Notes under the pieces: generated by a model
Databases searched by the model: none
Seen by the model: only the letters and a program-made list of their open reading frames with translations
Told to the model about the DNA's origin: nothing
Translations under genes and position numbers: made by a program
Shown here: positions 1-6,702 of the stretch, one piece after another
Numbering within the stretch: position 1 is the first letter of the stretch
Layout of the letters: each line of letters starts with the position of its first letter
NCBI GenBank assembly: GCA_023433305.1
Contig: JAEZCZ010000003.1
Span: 1-37,190, forward strand
DNA: 37,190 nucleotides
Source: Pseudomonadota bacterium
Lineage (GTDB): Bacteria; Pseudomonadota; Alphaproteobacteria; Sphingomonadales; Sphingomonadaceae
Direction of reading: 5' to 3'

Positions 1-5
1 CCGTT

Positions 6-203
6 TCAGCGCGGCGTGGAGCAAGTGTTGATACCGATCAGGCGGTAAAGCGGGCAGAAGCTCACGACCGCGGTGAGGAGGGGTATCAGACCGAGCCATC
101 CCCAGGGCGTGCGCGGCCCCACGAACACCAGGGAAATCAGAATCAGCCCAAGGACGATACGGATGACCCGATCGGCCTTTCCGATATTCGCTCGAAGCAT
201 CAT
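6..203 (-). CDS. DUF2892 (YgaP-like) inner-membrane protein
   Basis: A 65-residue protein with the N-terminal NIGKADRVIRI signature, two hydrophobic segments (about residues 14-29 and 34-50) and a CPLY...GINTC tail, the pattern of the DUF2892/YgaP transmembrane family. These are small inner-membrane proteins, in other bacteria sometimes fused or adjacent to rhodanese domains; no rhodanese is visible here. Start: ATG at 203-201, preceded by GAGGAG five bases upstream; a second ATG follows directly. The two cysteines near the C-terminus are typical of the family. The function in this organism cannot be told from sequence. Family assignment is confident. Confidence 0.88.
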   Translation of the reverse strand: MMLRANIGKADRVIRIVLGLILISLVFVGPRTPWGWLGLIPLLTAVVSFCPLYRLIGINTCSTPR

Positions 204-256
204 GTCATCTCCTCGGGGTGCGTTCTAGGCACCCGTTTGTACGCACTCCGTCTGCG

Positions 257-778
257 CTAGCCGCTCGTTTTTTCCCAATAGCGCGAGTGGCAGTCCTGGC
301 AGCGCTCGCTGAGTGCTTCGGTGAGGCCGGCTGTCTGCTCGACGTCCCGGGCGCGCGCGGCGGCCGCGAGTTCCCTGGCGTGATCGGCGGTCTCACGCGA
401 AAGTGCGCGGAAGCCGTCCGGGTCGGCGTCGATCATTGCCTGGATCTCGGAGCGGGTCGCGAAGCCTTCGATCGCGTCGTTGTGAGCCCCGACGTGGAGC
501 GTGTGCGCGTCGGCCATGTGCCGCGAATGAAGTTCGAGCAGTTCCGCGGCCTGTTGCAGCTTGGTCCAGGCAGCGTCGTCCATCCGCGCGGGATCGAGGC
601 CGCCCTCGTCGCCCATCGCATTGTTGCCGACGTCCCAGATCGCGAGCGCGGCGGGGTTGATCCAGCGGACCATCGCCTCATGCGTGTCGACGGTGCGCGC
701 CGTTTCTGTCTGCGGGCTGGTCTGGCACGAGGCCAGCGCGATCCCGAGTGCGAGCGGCGTGAGGAGGCGCATGGTCAT
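257..778 (-). CDS. c-type cytochrome lipoprotein (cytochrome c556-like)
   Basis: 173 residues. The N-terminus is a lipoprotein signal ending LASC, so the mature protein is probably lipidated in the envelope. The body is helical and charged and ends with CQDCH near the C-terminus, a single CxxCH heme c attachment motif. A four-helix protein with the heme motif at its C-terminus is the arrangement of cytochrome c'/c556 proteins. Inference: a periplasmic electron carrier or gas/heme sensor anchored to a membrane. ATG at 778 or in-frame ATG at 772 are both possible. The neighbours give no pathway clue. The heme motif is seen directly; the subfamily is less certain. Confidence 0.8.
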   Translation of the reverse strand: MTMRLLTPLALGIALASCQTSPQTETARTVDTHEAMVRWINPAALAIWDVGNNAMGDEGGLDPARMDDAAWTKLQQAAELLELHSRHMADAHTLHVGAHNDAIEGFATRSEIQAMIDADPDGFRALSRETADHARELAAAARARDVEQTAGLTEALSERCQDCHSRYWEKTSG

Positions 779-868
779 GGATTTTACCTCGTTGCGGGCT
801 GGGACCGCCGCCCTGTCGACCTGACAGTCGACGACACGGAGCGAGAGGTCAACTCCGAACGGCGGCAG

Positions 869-1306
869 TCAGGATCCGGGATGCCAGTCCGGGTCCGCCA
901 GCGTGAAACCCGCGAATTCGAAGGCGGGCGTGACCATGCACGAAACGAGCGAGTAACCATGGCCCCCCGGAAGCGGCGCCGCGGCCTGCCACTCGTCGGG
1001 GGCGACGACGTATTGCGGGACATCTCCGGACAGTACGTCCGGCCCCAACCGAACCTCCCGCACCGGGCCCTGGTCACCCGCCGACAATGACAGCAGAAGC
1101 GGATCGCCGGCGTGCCACAGCCAGACCTCCGCCGCGTCGACTCGGTGCCAGTGGGAACGCTGATGCGCCTGGAGCAGGAAGAGGATGGCCGTTGCGCTGG
1201 CTCGCTCGCCCGGCGGAGCGGCGGCGCGCCAGGTCTCGCGATACCAGCCCCCTTCCGGGTGCGGCACCAGCCGCAACGTTTCGATGAGGGCCTTGGCCGG
1301 GGTCAC
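869..1306 (-). CDS. Cupin, DUF985 family
   Basis: 145 residues beginning LIETLRLVPHPEGGWYRETWR, the characteristic start of the DUF985 (cupin_5) family, with later SHWHRVDAAEVWLWHAG (metal-binding histidines of a cupin barrel) and FEFAGFTLAD near the end. The length matches the family. It starts with GTG at 1306, sharing GTGA with the stop of the DUF427 gene upstream, so the two are translationally coupled. These cupins resemble sugar-epimerase-like barrels, but the substrate is not established. Family call is firm; the biochemical role is unknown. Confidence 0.88.
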   Translation of the reverse strand: MTPAKALIETLRLVPHPEGGWYRETWRAAAPPGERASATAILFLLQAHQRSHWHRVDAAEVWLWHAGDPLLLSLSAGDQGPVREVRLGPDVLSGDVPQYVVAPDEWQAAAPLPGGHGYSLVSCMVTPAFEFAGFTLADPDWHPGS

Positions 1307-1620
1307 TCCTCGTCAGCGTCCACTCTTCCGGGCACGGTCACCACCTCCACGTCTTTCCAGAAGGCGATGCGGTCGCGCACGGTCTCCGCCTCGGGCTTCG
1401 GGTCCGGATAATACCACGCCGCGTCCTCGCACCGTTCGCCATCGAGTTCGAGGCTGTAATAGCGTGCCGTTCCCTTCCAGGGGCAGTCGGTCGTGGTGGC
1501 GCTTTTCTCGAGCACCGAGGGATCGACGTCCTCGCGCGGAAAATAATGGTTGCCTTCGACCACCACCGTGCGGTCACTGTGCGCGATGACCTGGTCGTTC
1601 CAGATAGCCTCGACGGCCAT
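1303..1620 (-). CDS. DUF427 domain protein
   Basis: 105 residues with the DUF427 pattern: VEAIWNDQVIAHSDRT, GNHYFPREDVDPSVL, TDCPWKGTARYYSLELDG and the YPDPKPEA...IAFWKDVEV ending. The open frame runs on well upstream, but the homology starts at the ATG at 1620-1618, which has AAGGAG upstream. Its stop overlaps the GTG start of the cupin gene by four bases. The gene is divergent from the DUF72 gene at 1699. A weak GGAAC-N16-CGAT element lies 32 bases upstream (1653-1677). The function of DUF427 proteins is not established. Confidence 0.9.
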   Translation of the reverse strand: MAVEAIWNDQVIAHSDRTVVVEGNHYFPREDVDPSVLEKSATTTDCPWKGTARYYSLELDGERCEDAAWYYPDPKPEAETVRDRIAFWKDVEVVTVPGRVDADEE

Positions 1621-1698
1621 ACCTGGCTCCTTCGCAGCTGTTCGCCGAGTGAATCGCGCGCGGCCCGGATCGGTTCCAGCGTCGTACGAGGCACACCC

Positions 1699-2493
1699 AT
1701 GATCCGCACCGGCATCGGCGGCTGGGTCTATCCGGCCTGGCGCAAGGGCAACTTCTATCCCGAAGGGCTCGTCCAGAAGCGCGAGCTCGAGTGGGCCAGC
1801 CGGCAGCTCGGGGCGATCGAGATAAACGGCACCTATCACAGCCTGCAGAAGCCGGAGAGCTTTCGCAAATGGCGCGAGGCGACGCCCGAAGGCTTCGTCT
1901 TCGCGGTGAAGGGCTCCTCCTACATCACGAACCGCAAGGTGCTGGCGAACGCGGGCGAGGCGCTGCCGAAGTTCTTCGGCCAAGGGCTCGAGGAGCTCGG
2001 CGACCGTCTCGGCCCGATCCTTTGGCAGCTCATGGCCACCAAGAAGTTCGAGGCGGACGACGTCGCCGCGTTCTTCGCGCTGCTGCCGAAAGAGCTGAAG
2101 GGACTGCCGCTGCGCCACGCGATCGAGGTCGGCCATGAGAGCTTCGCCTGCGCCGAGTTCGTCGACATCGCCAGGGAGGCCGGGGTCGCGATCGTCTGGT
2201 GCGAGCAGGAAAGCCGCGTTCGGATCGCCGACCGCACCGCCGATTTCGCCTACCTGCGATGCAAGAACTCGCATGCCGAGGAGCCGTGCGGCTACCCGCC
2301 GACGGAGCTGGATCGGATCGCGAGCCTATGCCGAGCCTGGGAAGCAGGCCACGCGCCGCCGGATTTGCCCTACGCAGGCGATCCGGCGGCCAGCGAGGGC
2401 GAGCCCGGCGATGTATTCGCCTTCATGATCGCGGGGGCCAAAGAGCGGAACCCGGCGGCAGCGATCGCTCTGGGGGAGAGGCTATCGGGCTAG
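1699..2493 (+). CDS. DUF72 (YecE-like) TIM-barrel protein
   Basis: 264 residues beginning MIRTGIGGWVYPAWRKGNFYPEGL, the standard N-terminus of DUF72 proteins, with INGTYHSLQKPESFRKW and FVFAVKGSSYITNRK following. The family adopts a TIM-barrel fold; its biochemical activity is not settled. The frame is open upstream of 1699, but nothing there resembles the family, so this ATG is preferred. Divergent from the DUF427 gene with a 78-base shared upstream region. Ends 55 bases before the stop of the convergent gene at 2549. Confidence 0.9.
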   Translation: MIRTGIGGWVYPAWRKGNFYPEGLVQKRELEWASRQLGAIEINGTYHSLQKPESFRKWREATPEGFVFAVKGSSYITNRKVLANAGEALPKFFGQGLEELGDRLGPILWQLMATKKFEADDVAAFFALLPKELKGLPLRHAIEVGHESFACAEFVDIAREAGVAIVWCEQESRVRIADRTADFAYLRCKNSHAEEPCGYPPTELDRIASLCRAWEAGHAPPDLPYAGDPAASEGEPGDVFAFMIAGAKERNPAAAIALGERLSG

Positions 2494-2548
2494 TTACAGC
2501 CGGGAAGACAACGCCTTGTCGCGCCATGCTTCCTACAGCTTGTCGACC

Positions 2549-3229
2549 TTAGCGCCGTCGCTGGAAGTTCAGCGCTGAGATGCCTCTGGAGCGAGCGACC
2601 TCCCCGGGAAGGTAGTTCGTCACGCTTGTCCCGAGCCAGGCTAGCCGCCGCTCGATGGTCCATTCCAGCGGGGCTTCGGTGGGCTGTAACGTAACCTCGA
2701 GCAACCGATAGCCCGGGCCGAGGGCTGCCGAAAACTGGTCGTCGCCGACGAGTTCGAGCGAGCGGGCGTCGGTGATATCCGAAAAGCGAGCGAACAGCGG
2801 GTAGTCCTGCGGAACGAGACGCATCGAGGGCGCGCGTCGACGCAGCACTGGCCAATCCGCCGCATCGCGCTCGCGCAGGGCCGTCGGCATTTCCGGCGTA
2901 ACGTCCGGCACCGCCGTTCCCCTGCGCCACCCATGCGTCGGCAGAGCCACGTGATAGGCATCCTGCCCGAGAAGCCCGAAGAGCGTGCTCCCGTCCGGCA
3001 GATCGACGGCGACAGCTTCACCCTCGTGCTCGTATCGGACGGCATCGGCTCCCATCAGCGGGATTTGGCGTACGATACGCGCCTCCATAACGGACGACCC
3101 CGATCGAACACCTTGAGGGGTTTGTACCGCCACGGTCATCCGGTACCGCAACGTCGAGTTGCGCGGAAAGCCGAGCGCCAGGATGGCGAGAGCCGCGGTG
3201 CCGGCAATCACGAGGACCCACAACTTCAT
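2549..3229 (-). CDS. Membrane-anchored protein of unknown function
   Basis: 226 residues, not recognised. Residues 3-21 form one hydrophobic segment followed by RNSTLRYRMTV, consistent with an N-terminal signal anchor and a periplasmic body. The body contains an alternating beta-like stretch (RYRMTVAVQTPQGVRSGSSVM) and DLPDGSTLFGLLG, and no catalytic motif that I can name. The ATG at 3229 has AGGAG eight bases upstream. Codon use matches the neighbours. It lies between the convergent DUF72 gene and the divergent dipeptidase gene. A secreted or anchored beta-rich domain is the most that can be inferred. Confidence 0.75.
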   Translation of the reverse strand: MKLWVLVIAGTAALAILALGFPRNSTLRYRMTVAVQTPQGVRSGSSVMEARIVRQIPLMGADAVRYEHEGEAVAVDLPDGSTLFGLLGQDAYHVALPTHGWRRGTAVPDVTPEMPTALRERDAADWPVLRRRAPSMRLVPQDYPLFARFSDITDARSLELVGDDQFSAALGPGYRLLEVTLQPTEAPLEWTIERRLAWLGTSVTNYLPGEVARSRGISALNFQRRR

Positions 3230-3438
3230 CGGGACTCCTGCGCCTCTGACCTCGCCCAGCTAGCCCAGAAACGATCAAGATTCGGTTAGCCGCCGACTCC
3301 TTGGCGGTGGCAGAAGAAGCGAACGACCCATTTTCCATCTCGCTCCCCCGTTGCTACCACTCCGACTCGCGCCGGAATCGCCCGTATTATGCGGACACCG
3401 GTGCGGGAATGCGTGAAGGGTGGACGGGAGACGGTAGC

Positions 3439-4692
3439 ATGACGGGTTTGCGTTTCATCCTTCTCGTGCCCGCCGTTCTGCTGGCGTCACCGCTCTCGGC
3501 CCAGGCACCGGAGGCTGTGGCCGAGGCAGCGCTTCGGGCCGCGCCTGTGTGGGATGGGCATAACGACGTGCCGATCCAGCTCCGAGCCCGGTTCGGCAAC
3601 GTGATCGGCGATTTCGATTTCGCCGATACGAGCGAGGTGGTCGACGAGGAAGGGCAGCACATGCACACCGACTTCGCGCGGCTCGCCGAAGGCCGGGTCG
3701 GGGCGCAGTTTTGGTCGGTCTACGTCAGCGCGGCGCTGGACGAACCCGAGGCCGTTGTGGCCACGCTCGAGCAGATCGACGTCACCAAGCGGCTGATCGC
3801 GCGCTATCCCGAGAGGCTCGCCCTGGCGCTCACCGCCGACGACGTTCAGCGGGCGATGGACGCGGGCAAGCTCGCTTCGCTGATCGGCATGGAGGGAGGT
3901 CATTCGATCGCCTCGAGCCTCGGCGTGCTGCGCCAGATGTACGATCTCGGCGCGCGCTACATGACGCTGACCCACAATCGGAACACGTCCTGGGCGGACA
4001 GCGCCTCGGTCGATCCGCAGCACGACGGGCTGACCGAGTTCGGCGAGAAGGTCGTGCGCGAGATGCAGCGGCTCGGCATGCTGGTCGACCTAAGCCACGT
4101 CAGCGAGGCGACGATGCTCGACGCGCTCGCCGTCGCCGAAGCGCCGGTGATCTTCAGCCATTCGGGCGCGCGCGCGGTCAACGGTCATTCACGCAACGTG
4201 CCGGACAACGTGCTGTCTCGGCTGAAGGACAACGGCGGCATCGTGATGGTGGTCGGGCTGCCATCCTACCTCAGCGAGACCCTGCGCGAGCGCGGTGCGG
4301 ACAGGGCCGCCGAAGAGGCGCGGCTCAAGGCGCTGTGGCAGGGCCAGCCCAAGGCCGTGAAAGCCGCGCTCAAGGCTTGGGACGAGGCCCATCCCGCGCC
4401 GGTGGCGACCGTTTCCGACATGGCCGATCACATCGACCAAGTCCGGCGCATCGCGGGCATCGACCATATCGGCGTCGGCGGCGACTACGACGGGATGGAT
4501 TCGGGCCCGGCCGGAATGGAGGACGTGGCGGGATATCCGGCGCTGTTCGCCGAGCTGGCGCGGCGCGGTTATTCGCAGGGCGACCTCGAGAAAATCTCCA
4601 GCCGCAACATGATGCGCGTCATGCGCGAGGCGGAAGCCTATGCCGCGCAGCACAGCAGCGAGCCACCGATCGAGCACAAAGTCGGCGATTGA
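3439..4692 (+). CDS. Secreted membrane-dipeptidase family enzyme (peptidase M19)
   Basis: 417 residues. An N-terminal signal peptide (MTGLRFILLVPAVLLASPLSAQA) sends it to the periplasm. The metal site of renal-dipeptidase-like enzymes is present: H41 and D43 in DGHNDVP, E152 in GMEGG, then THNRNTSWADS, DLSHVSEATM, FSHSGARAVNGHSRNVPD and GVGGDYDGMD. The family is a dizinc peptidase cleaving dipeptides. The frame is open upstream and has another ATG at 3409, but only 3439 places the signal peptide at the N-terminus. It is convergent with the DUF1810 gene, with two bases between the stops. Probable role: periplasmic peptide recycling or nutrition. Confidence 0.93.
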   Translation: MTGLRFILLVPAVLLASPLSAQAPEAVAEAALRAAPVWDGHNDVPIQLRARFGNVIGDFDFADTSEVVDEEGQHMHTDFARLAEGRVGAQFWSVYVSAALDEPEAVVATLEQIDVTKRLIARYPERLALALTADDVQRAMDAGKLASLIGMEGGHSIASSLGVLRQMYDLGARYMTLTHNRNTSWADSASVDPQHDGLTEFGEKVVREMQRLGMLVDLSHVSEATMLDALAVAEAPVIFSHSGARAVNGHSRNVPDNVLSRLKDNGGIVMVVGLPSYLSETLRERGADRAAEEARLKALWQGQPKAVKAALKAWDEAHPAPVATVSDMADHIDQVRRIAGIDHIGVGGDYDGMDSGPAGMEDVAGYPALFAELARRGYSQGDLEKISSRNMMRVMREAEAYAAQHSSEPPIEHKVGD

Positions 4693-4694
4693 GC

Positions 4695-5045
4695 CTAAAG
4701 GCGGGCGAGCGTGGCCGCGTCGCGCTCGCCGGCACAGAAGGCGTCGAGGGCCTCGGCGAAACGGGCCGGCTCCTCGGCGGCGGCTTCGAACAGCGTCATC
4801 GAGCTCTTGAACTTCAGCGCGTCGATGGGGCCGAGGATCGCTTCCGCGCTGCGCCGGCCGGCCCAGCCCAGCATCGCTTCGGTGCATTCCAGCAGCCGCG
4901 GCCCGAGCACCGGGTGGGCAAGGTAGGCGCGCGCCTCCGCCAGGTCGGCGATGGCATAGAGCCGCGCGGTGGGGCTTCGTCCGAGCCCGGCGATCTGGGG
5001 GAAGACGAACCACATCCAGTGGCTGCACTTGGCGCCGGCCCGCAA
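4695..5045 (-). CDS. DUF1810 family protein with no usable start at its expected N-terminus
   Basis: From the first standard start (TTG at 5045) 116 residues are read: RAGAKCSHWMWFVFPQIAGLG and RLYAIADLAEARAYLAHPVLGPRL are diagnostic of DUF1810. The homology, however, extends upstream in the same frame to about 5099, reading LSRFVAAQRGVYEQALGEL, which is the normal family N-terminus. No ATG, GTG or TTG lies in frame before 5045. The codons at the expected start are GCG ACT GAC CTT; a single C-to-T change would give GTG ACT GAC. Either a non-standard start is used, or the gene is recently damaged, or one base call is wrong. The upstream DUF3008 gene ends at 5101, inside the extended region. 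Confidence 0.8.
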   Translation of the reverse strand: MRAGAKCSHWMWFVFPQIAGLGRSPTARLYAIADLAEARAYLAHPVLGPRLLECTEAMLGWAGRRSAEAILGPIDALKFKSSMTLFEAAAEEPARFAEALDAFCAGERDAATLARL

Positions 5046-5100
5046 TTCGCCGAGCGCCTGCTCGTAGACGCCGCGCTGCGCCGCGACGAAGCGCGAAAGG

Positions 5101-5286
5101 TCAGTCGCCGGCGTGCTCGGGTTTTCCCTTGCGCTTGGTGCTCGCCATCTTCTCGAGTTCCTTCTCGGACATGGATTCGTACATGCCCTTCGAAGCGCCC
5201 TGGAGATCCGACTTCTTGCTGTCGCCGCGCTTGGCGGAAAGCGCCGCGCCGGCAGCCTTCTGTTGCGCCTTGGATTTCGCCGGCAT
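5101..5286 (-). CDS. DUF3008 small basic protein
   Basis: 61 residues starting MPAKSKAQQKAAGAALSAKRG, the typical opening of DUF3008 proteins, then a lysine/serine/glutamate-rich tail with SEKELEKMAST. The ATG at 5286 is chosen over the in-frame TTG at 5292 because AGAGGA sits seven bases before it. The gene follows the 101-residue membrane protein gene by 15 bases, so the two probably share a transcript, and it overlaps the extended DUF1810 reading frame. The function is unknown; small basic proteins of this kind may bind nucleic acid, but nothing in the sequence proves it. Confidence 0.85.
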   Translation of the reverse strand: MPAKSKAQQKAAGAALSAKRGDSKKSDLQGASKGMYESMSEKELEKMASTKRKGKPEHAGD

Positions 5287-5301
5287 GATCAATTCCTCTC
5301 G

Positions 5302-5607
5302 CTATTCGTTCTCCACGACCGGCGGCGCGCCGGGCTCGCGCTCGGTCGCGGGTGCCGTCTCGAACTCGTCGGCGTTCTCGCTGACGATGCTGTCGGTCGC
5401 TTCGAGGTCCTCGCGATCCTTCATCTGCTCGGATACGCTGATCTCGTCCTCACCGCTCTGCGTGGCAGCGCCCGTGATCCAGATGATCGAAAGCAGCGCG
5501 ATCGCCGCGAACAGGCTGATGACCAGGATCCAGCGGACGATATTGGGCGTCGAGGCGCCCCGCGCCGCGTCGGTATCGAAATGCGGTTCGTTCGCTTCAT
5601 CGGCCAT
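5302..5607 (-). CDS. Small single-pass membrane protein, unknown function
   Basis: 101 residues, not recognised. A polar N-terminus (MADEANEPHFDTDAARGAS) is followed by one strong transmembrane segment (about residues 24-46) and a long acidic C-terminal tail rich in Glu, Asp and Ser. By charge distribution the N-terminus is probably cytoplasmic and the acidic tail periplasmic, though this is uncertain. It heads a probable operon with the DUF3008 gene 15 bases downstream. A GGAAC-N16-CGTA element lies upstream at 5658-5682 on the same strand and resembles a sigma-EcfG promoter. Confidence 0.72.
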   Translation of the reverse strand: MADEANEPHFDTDAARGASTPNIVRWILVISLFAAIALLSIIWITGAATQSGEDEISVSEQMKDREDLEATDSIVSENADEFETAPATEREPGAPPVVENE

Positions 5608-5657
5608 ACGCCTGCCCTCCGCTGTCAGCGAGCCCCGTGCCGGGGCACCGGCATTCT

Positions 5658-5682
5658 TACGGTTTCGCGGGCCGAACGTTCC
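5658..5682 (-). promoter_or_regulatory. Possible sigma-EcfG-type promoter (imperfect)
   Basis: Reading the minus strand, GGAAC (5682-5678) is followed after 16 bases by CGTA (5661-5658). The general-stress sigma factor EcfG of alphaproteobacteria uses GGAAC-N16/17-CGTT, so only the last base differs. The -10 end lies 50 bases before the ATG of the small membrane-protein gene. A one-base mismatch is not rare by chance in a GC-rich window, so this is tentative. Confidence 0.35.
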
Positions 5683-5698
5683 GCGCGGAAAGCTGGCG

Positions 5699-6538
5699 TC
5701 AGTCGCGCAGGAGCTCGTTTATCCCGGTCTTGGAGCGGGTCTGCGCGTCGACGGTCTTCACGATGACCGCGCAGTAAAGCGACGGGCCCGGGCTGCCGTC
5801 GGGCAGCGGCTTGCCAGGCAGCGCTCCAGGCACAACAACGGCATACGGCGGAACCACGCCCTGATGGACCTCGCCGGTCGCGCGATCGACGATCTTGGTC
5901 GAGGCGCCGAGGTAGACCCCCATCGAGAGCACCGCGCCTTCCCCGACGCGAACGCCCTCGGCCACTTCCGAACGCGCGCCGATGAACGCACCGTCGCCGA
6001 TCACGACCGGCCCGGCCTGGAGTGGCTCAAGAACACCGCCGATGCCCGCGCCGCCCGAAATGTGGACGTTCTTGCCGATCTGCGCGCAGCTTCCGACCGT
6101 CGCCCAGGTATCGACCATCGTCCCTTCGTCGACGTAAGCGCCGATGTTGACGAAACTCGGCATCAGCACGACGCCCCTGGCGATGTAGCTGCCCCGGCGC
6201 GCCACGGCGCCTGGCACCACGCGGAAGCCGGCGTCGCGGAAGCGGTTCTCGCCCCAGCCTTCGAACTTGCTCGGTACTTTGTCGTAAGCGGGCGCGCCCG
6301 CCGCCCCGCCGTCCATCACGCGGTTGTCGTTGAGCCGGAACGACAGGAGCACGGCTTGTTTGAGCCACTGGTTCACCTTCCAGCCGCCCTGCCCGTCGGG
6401 CTCGGCGACACGCGCCTGGCCGCTGTCGAGCAACTCGAGCGCGGCCTCGACCGGCTCGCGCACCTCGCGGCTTGCGGGAGTAACCGACGCGCGGTTTTCC
6501 CAGGCTTGCGCGATGGCGTTCTCGAGGTCGGCGGACAT
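5699..6538 (-). CDS. dapD: 2,3,4,5-tetrahydropyridine-2,6-dicarboxylate N-succinyltransferase
   Basis: 279 residues, the usual DapD length. It catalyses succinylation of tetrahydrodipicolinate in the succinylase branch of diaminopimelate/lysine synthesis, in the cytoplasm. Seen directly: VLLSFRLNDNRVM, the left-handed beta-helix hexapeptide repeats (VVPGAVARRGSYIARGVVLM, FVNIGAYVDEGTMVDTWATVGSCAQIGKNVHIS, GGVLEPLQAGPVVIGDGAFIGARSEVAEG) and the C-terminal AVIVKTVDAQTRSKTGINELLRD. The start ATG at 6538 has AGGAG upstream. It is divergent from the autotransporter gene. No other dap gene is nearby. Confidence 0.97.
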   Translation of the reverse strand: MSADLENAIAQAWENRASVTPASREVREPVEAALELLDSGQARVAEPDGQGGWKVNQWLKQAVLLSFRLNDNRVMDGGAAGAPAYDKVPSKFEGWGENRFRDAGFRVVPGAVARRGSYIARGVVLMPSFVNIGAYVDEGTMVDTWATVGSCAQIGKNVHISGGAGIGGVLEPLQAGPVVIGDGAFIGARSEVAEGVRVGEGAVLSMGVYLGASTKIVDRATGEVHQGVVPPYAVVVPGALPGKPLPDGSPGPSLYCAVIVKTVDAQTRSKTGINELLRD

Positions 6539-6702
6539 GCTGGCTCCTGTGTCGCGGGGAAAGGCAATTGCGCCGCCGCGCTAGCCCGCGTGGGCGCAGG
6601 GGGCAAGGCAGCGTGAACGAGCGGTTCAGCCCTCATTTTCCTACGCGCGGTTATCGACCGCCGCCCCGCACGCCAACGGAGCCGCGGGCAAGGGATCGCA
6701 AA

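Noticed and set aside
1653..1677. GGAAC-N16-CGAT upstream of the DUF427 gene on the minus strand, as another EcfG promoter.
   Set aside because: The -10 element mismatches the conserved T; near-matches of this quality are expected by chance.
3711..5288. A 525-codon plus-strand frame overlapping the dipeptidase and the DUF1810/DUF3008 genes.
   Set aside because: Arg-rich shadow of the dipeptidase in another frame; no start or domain support.
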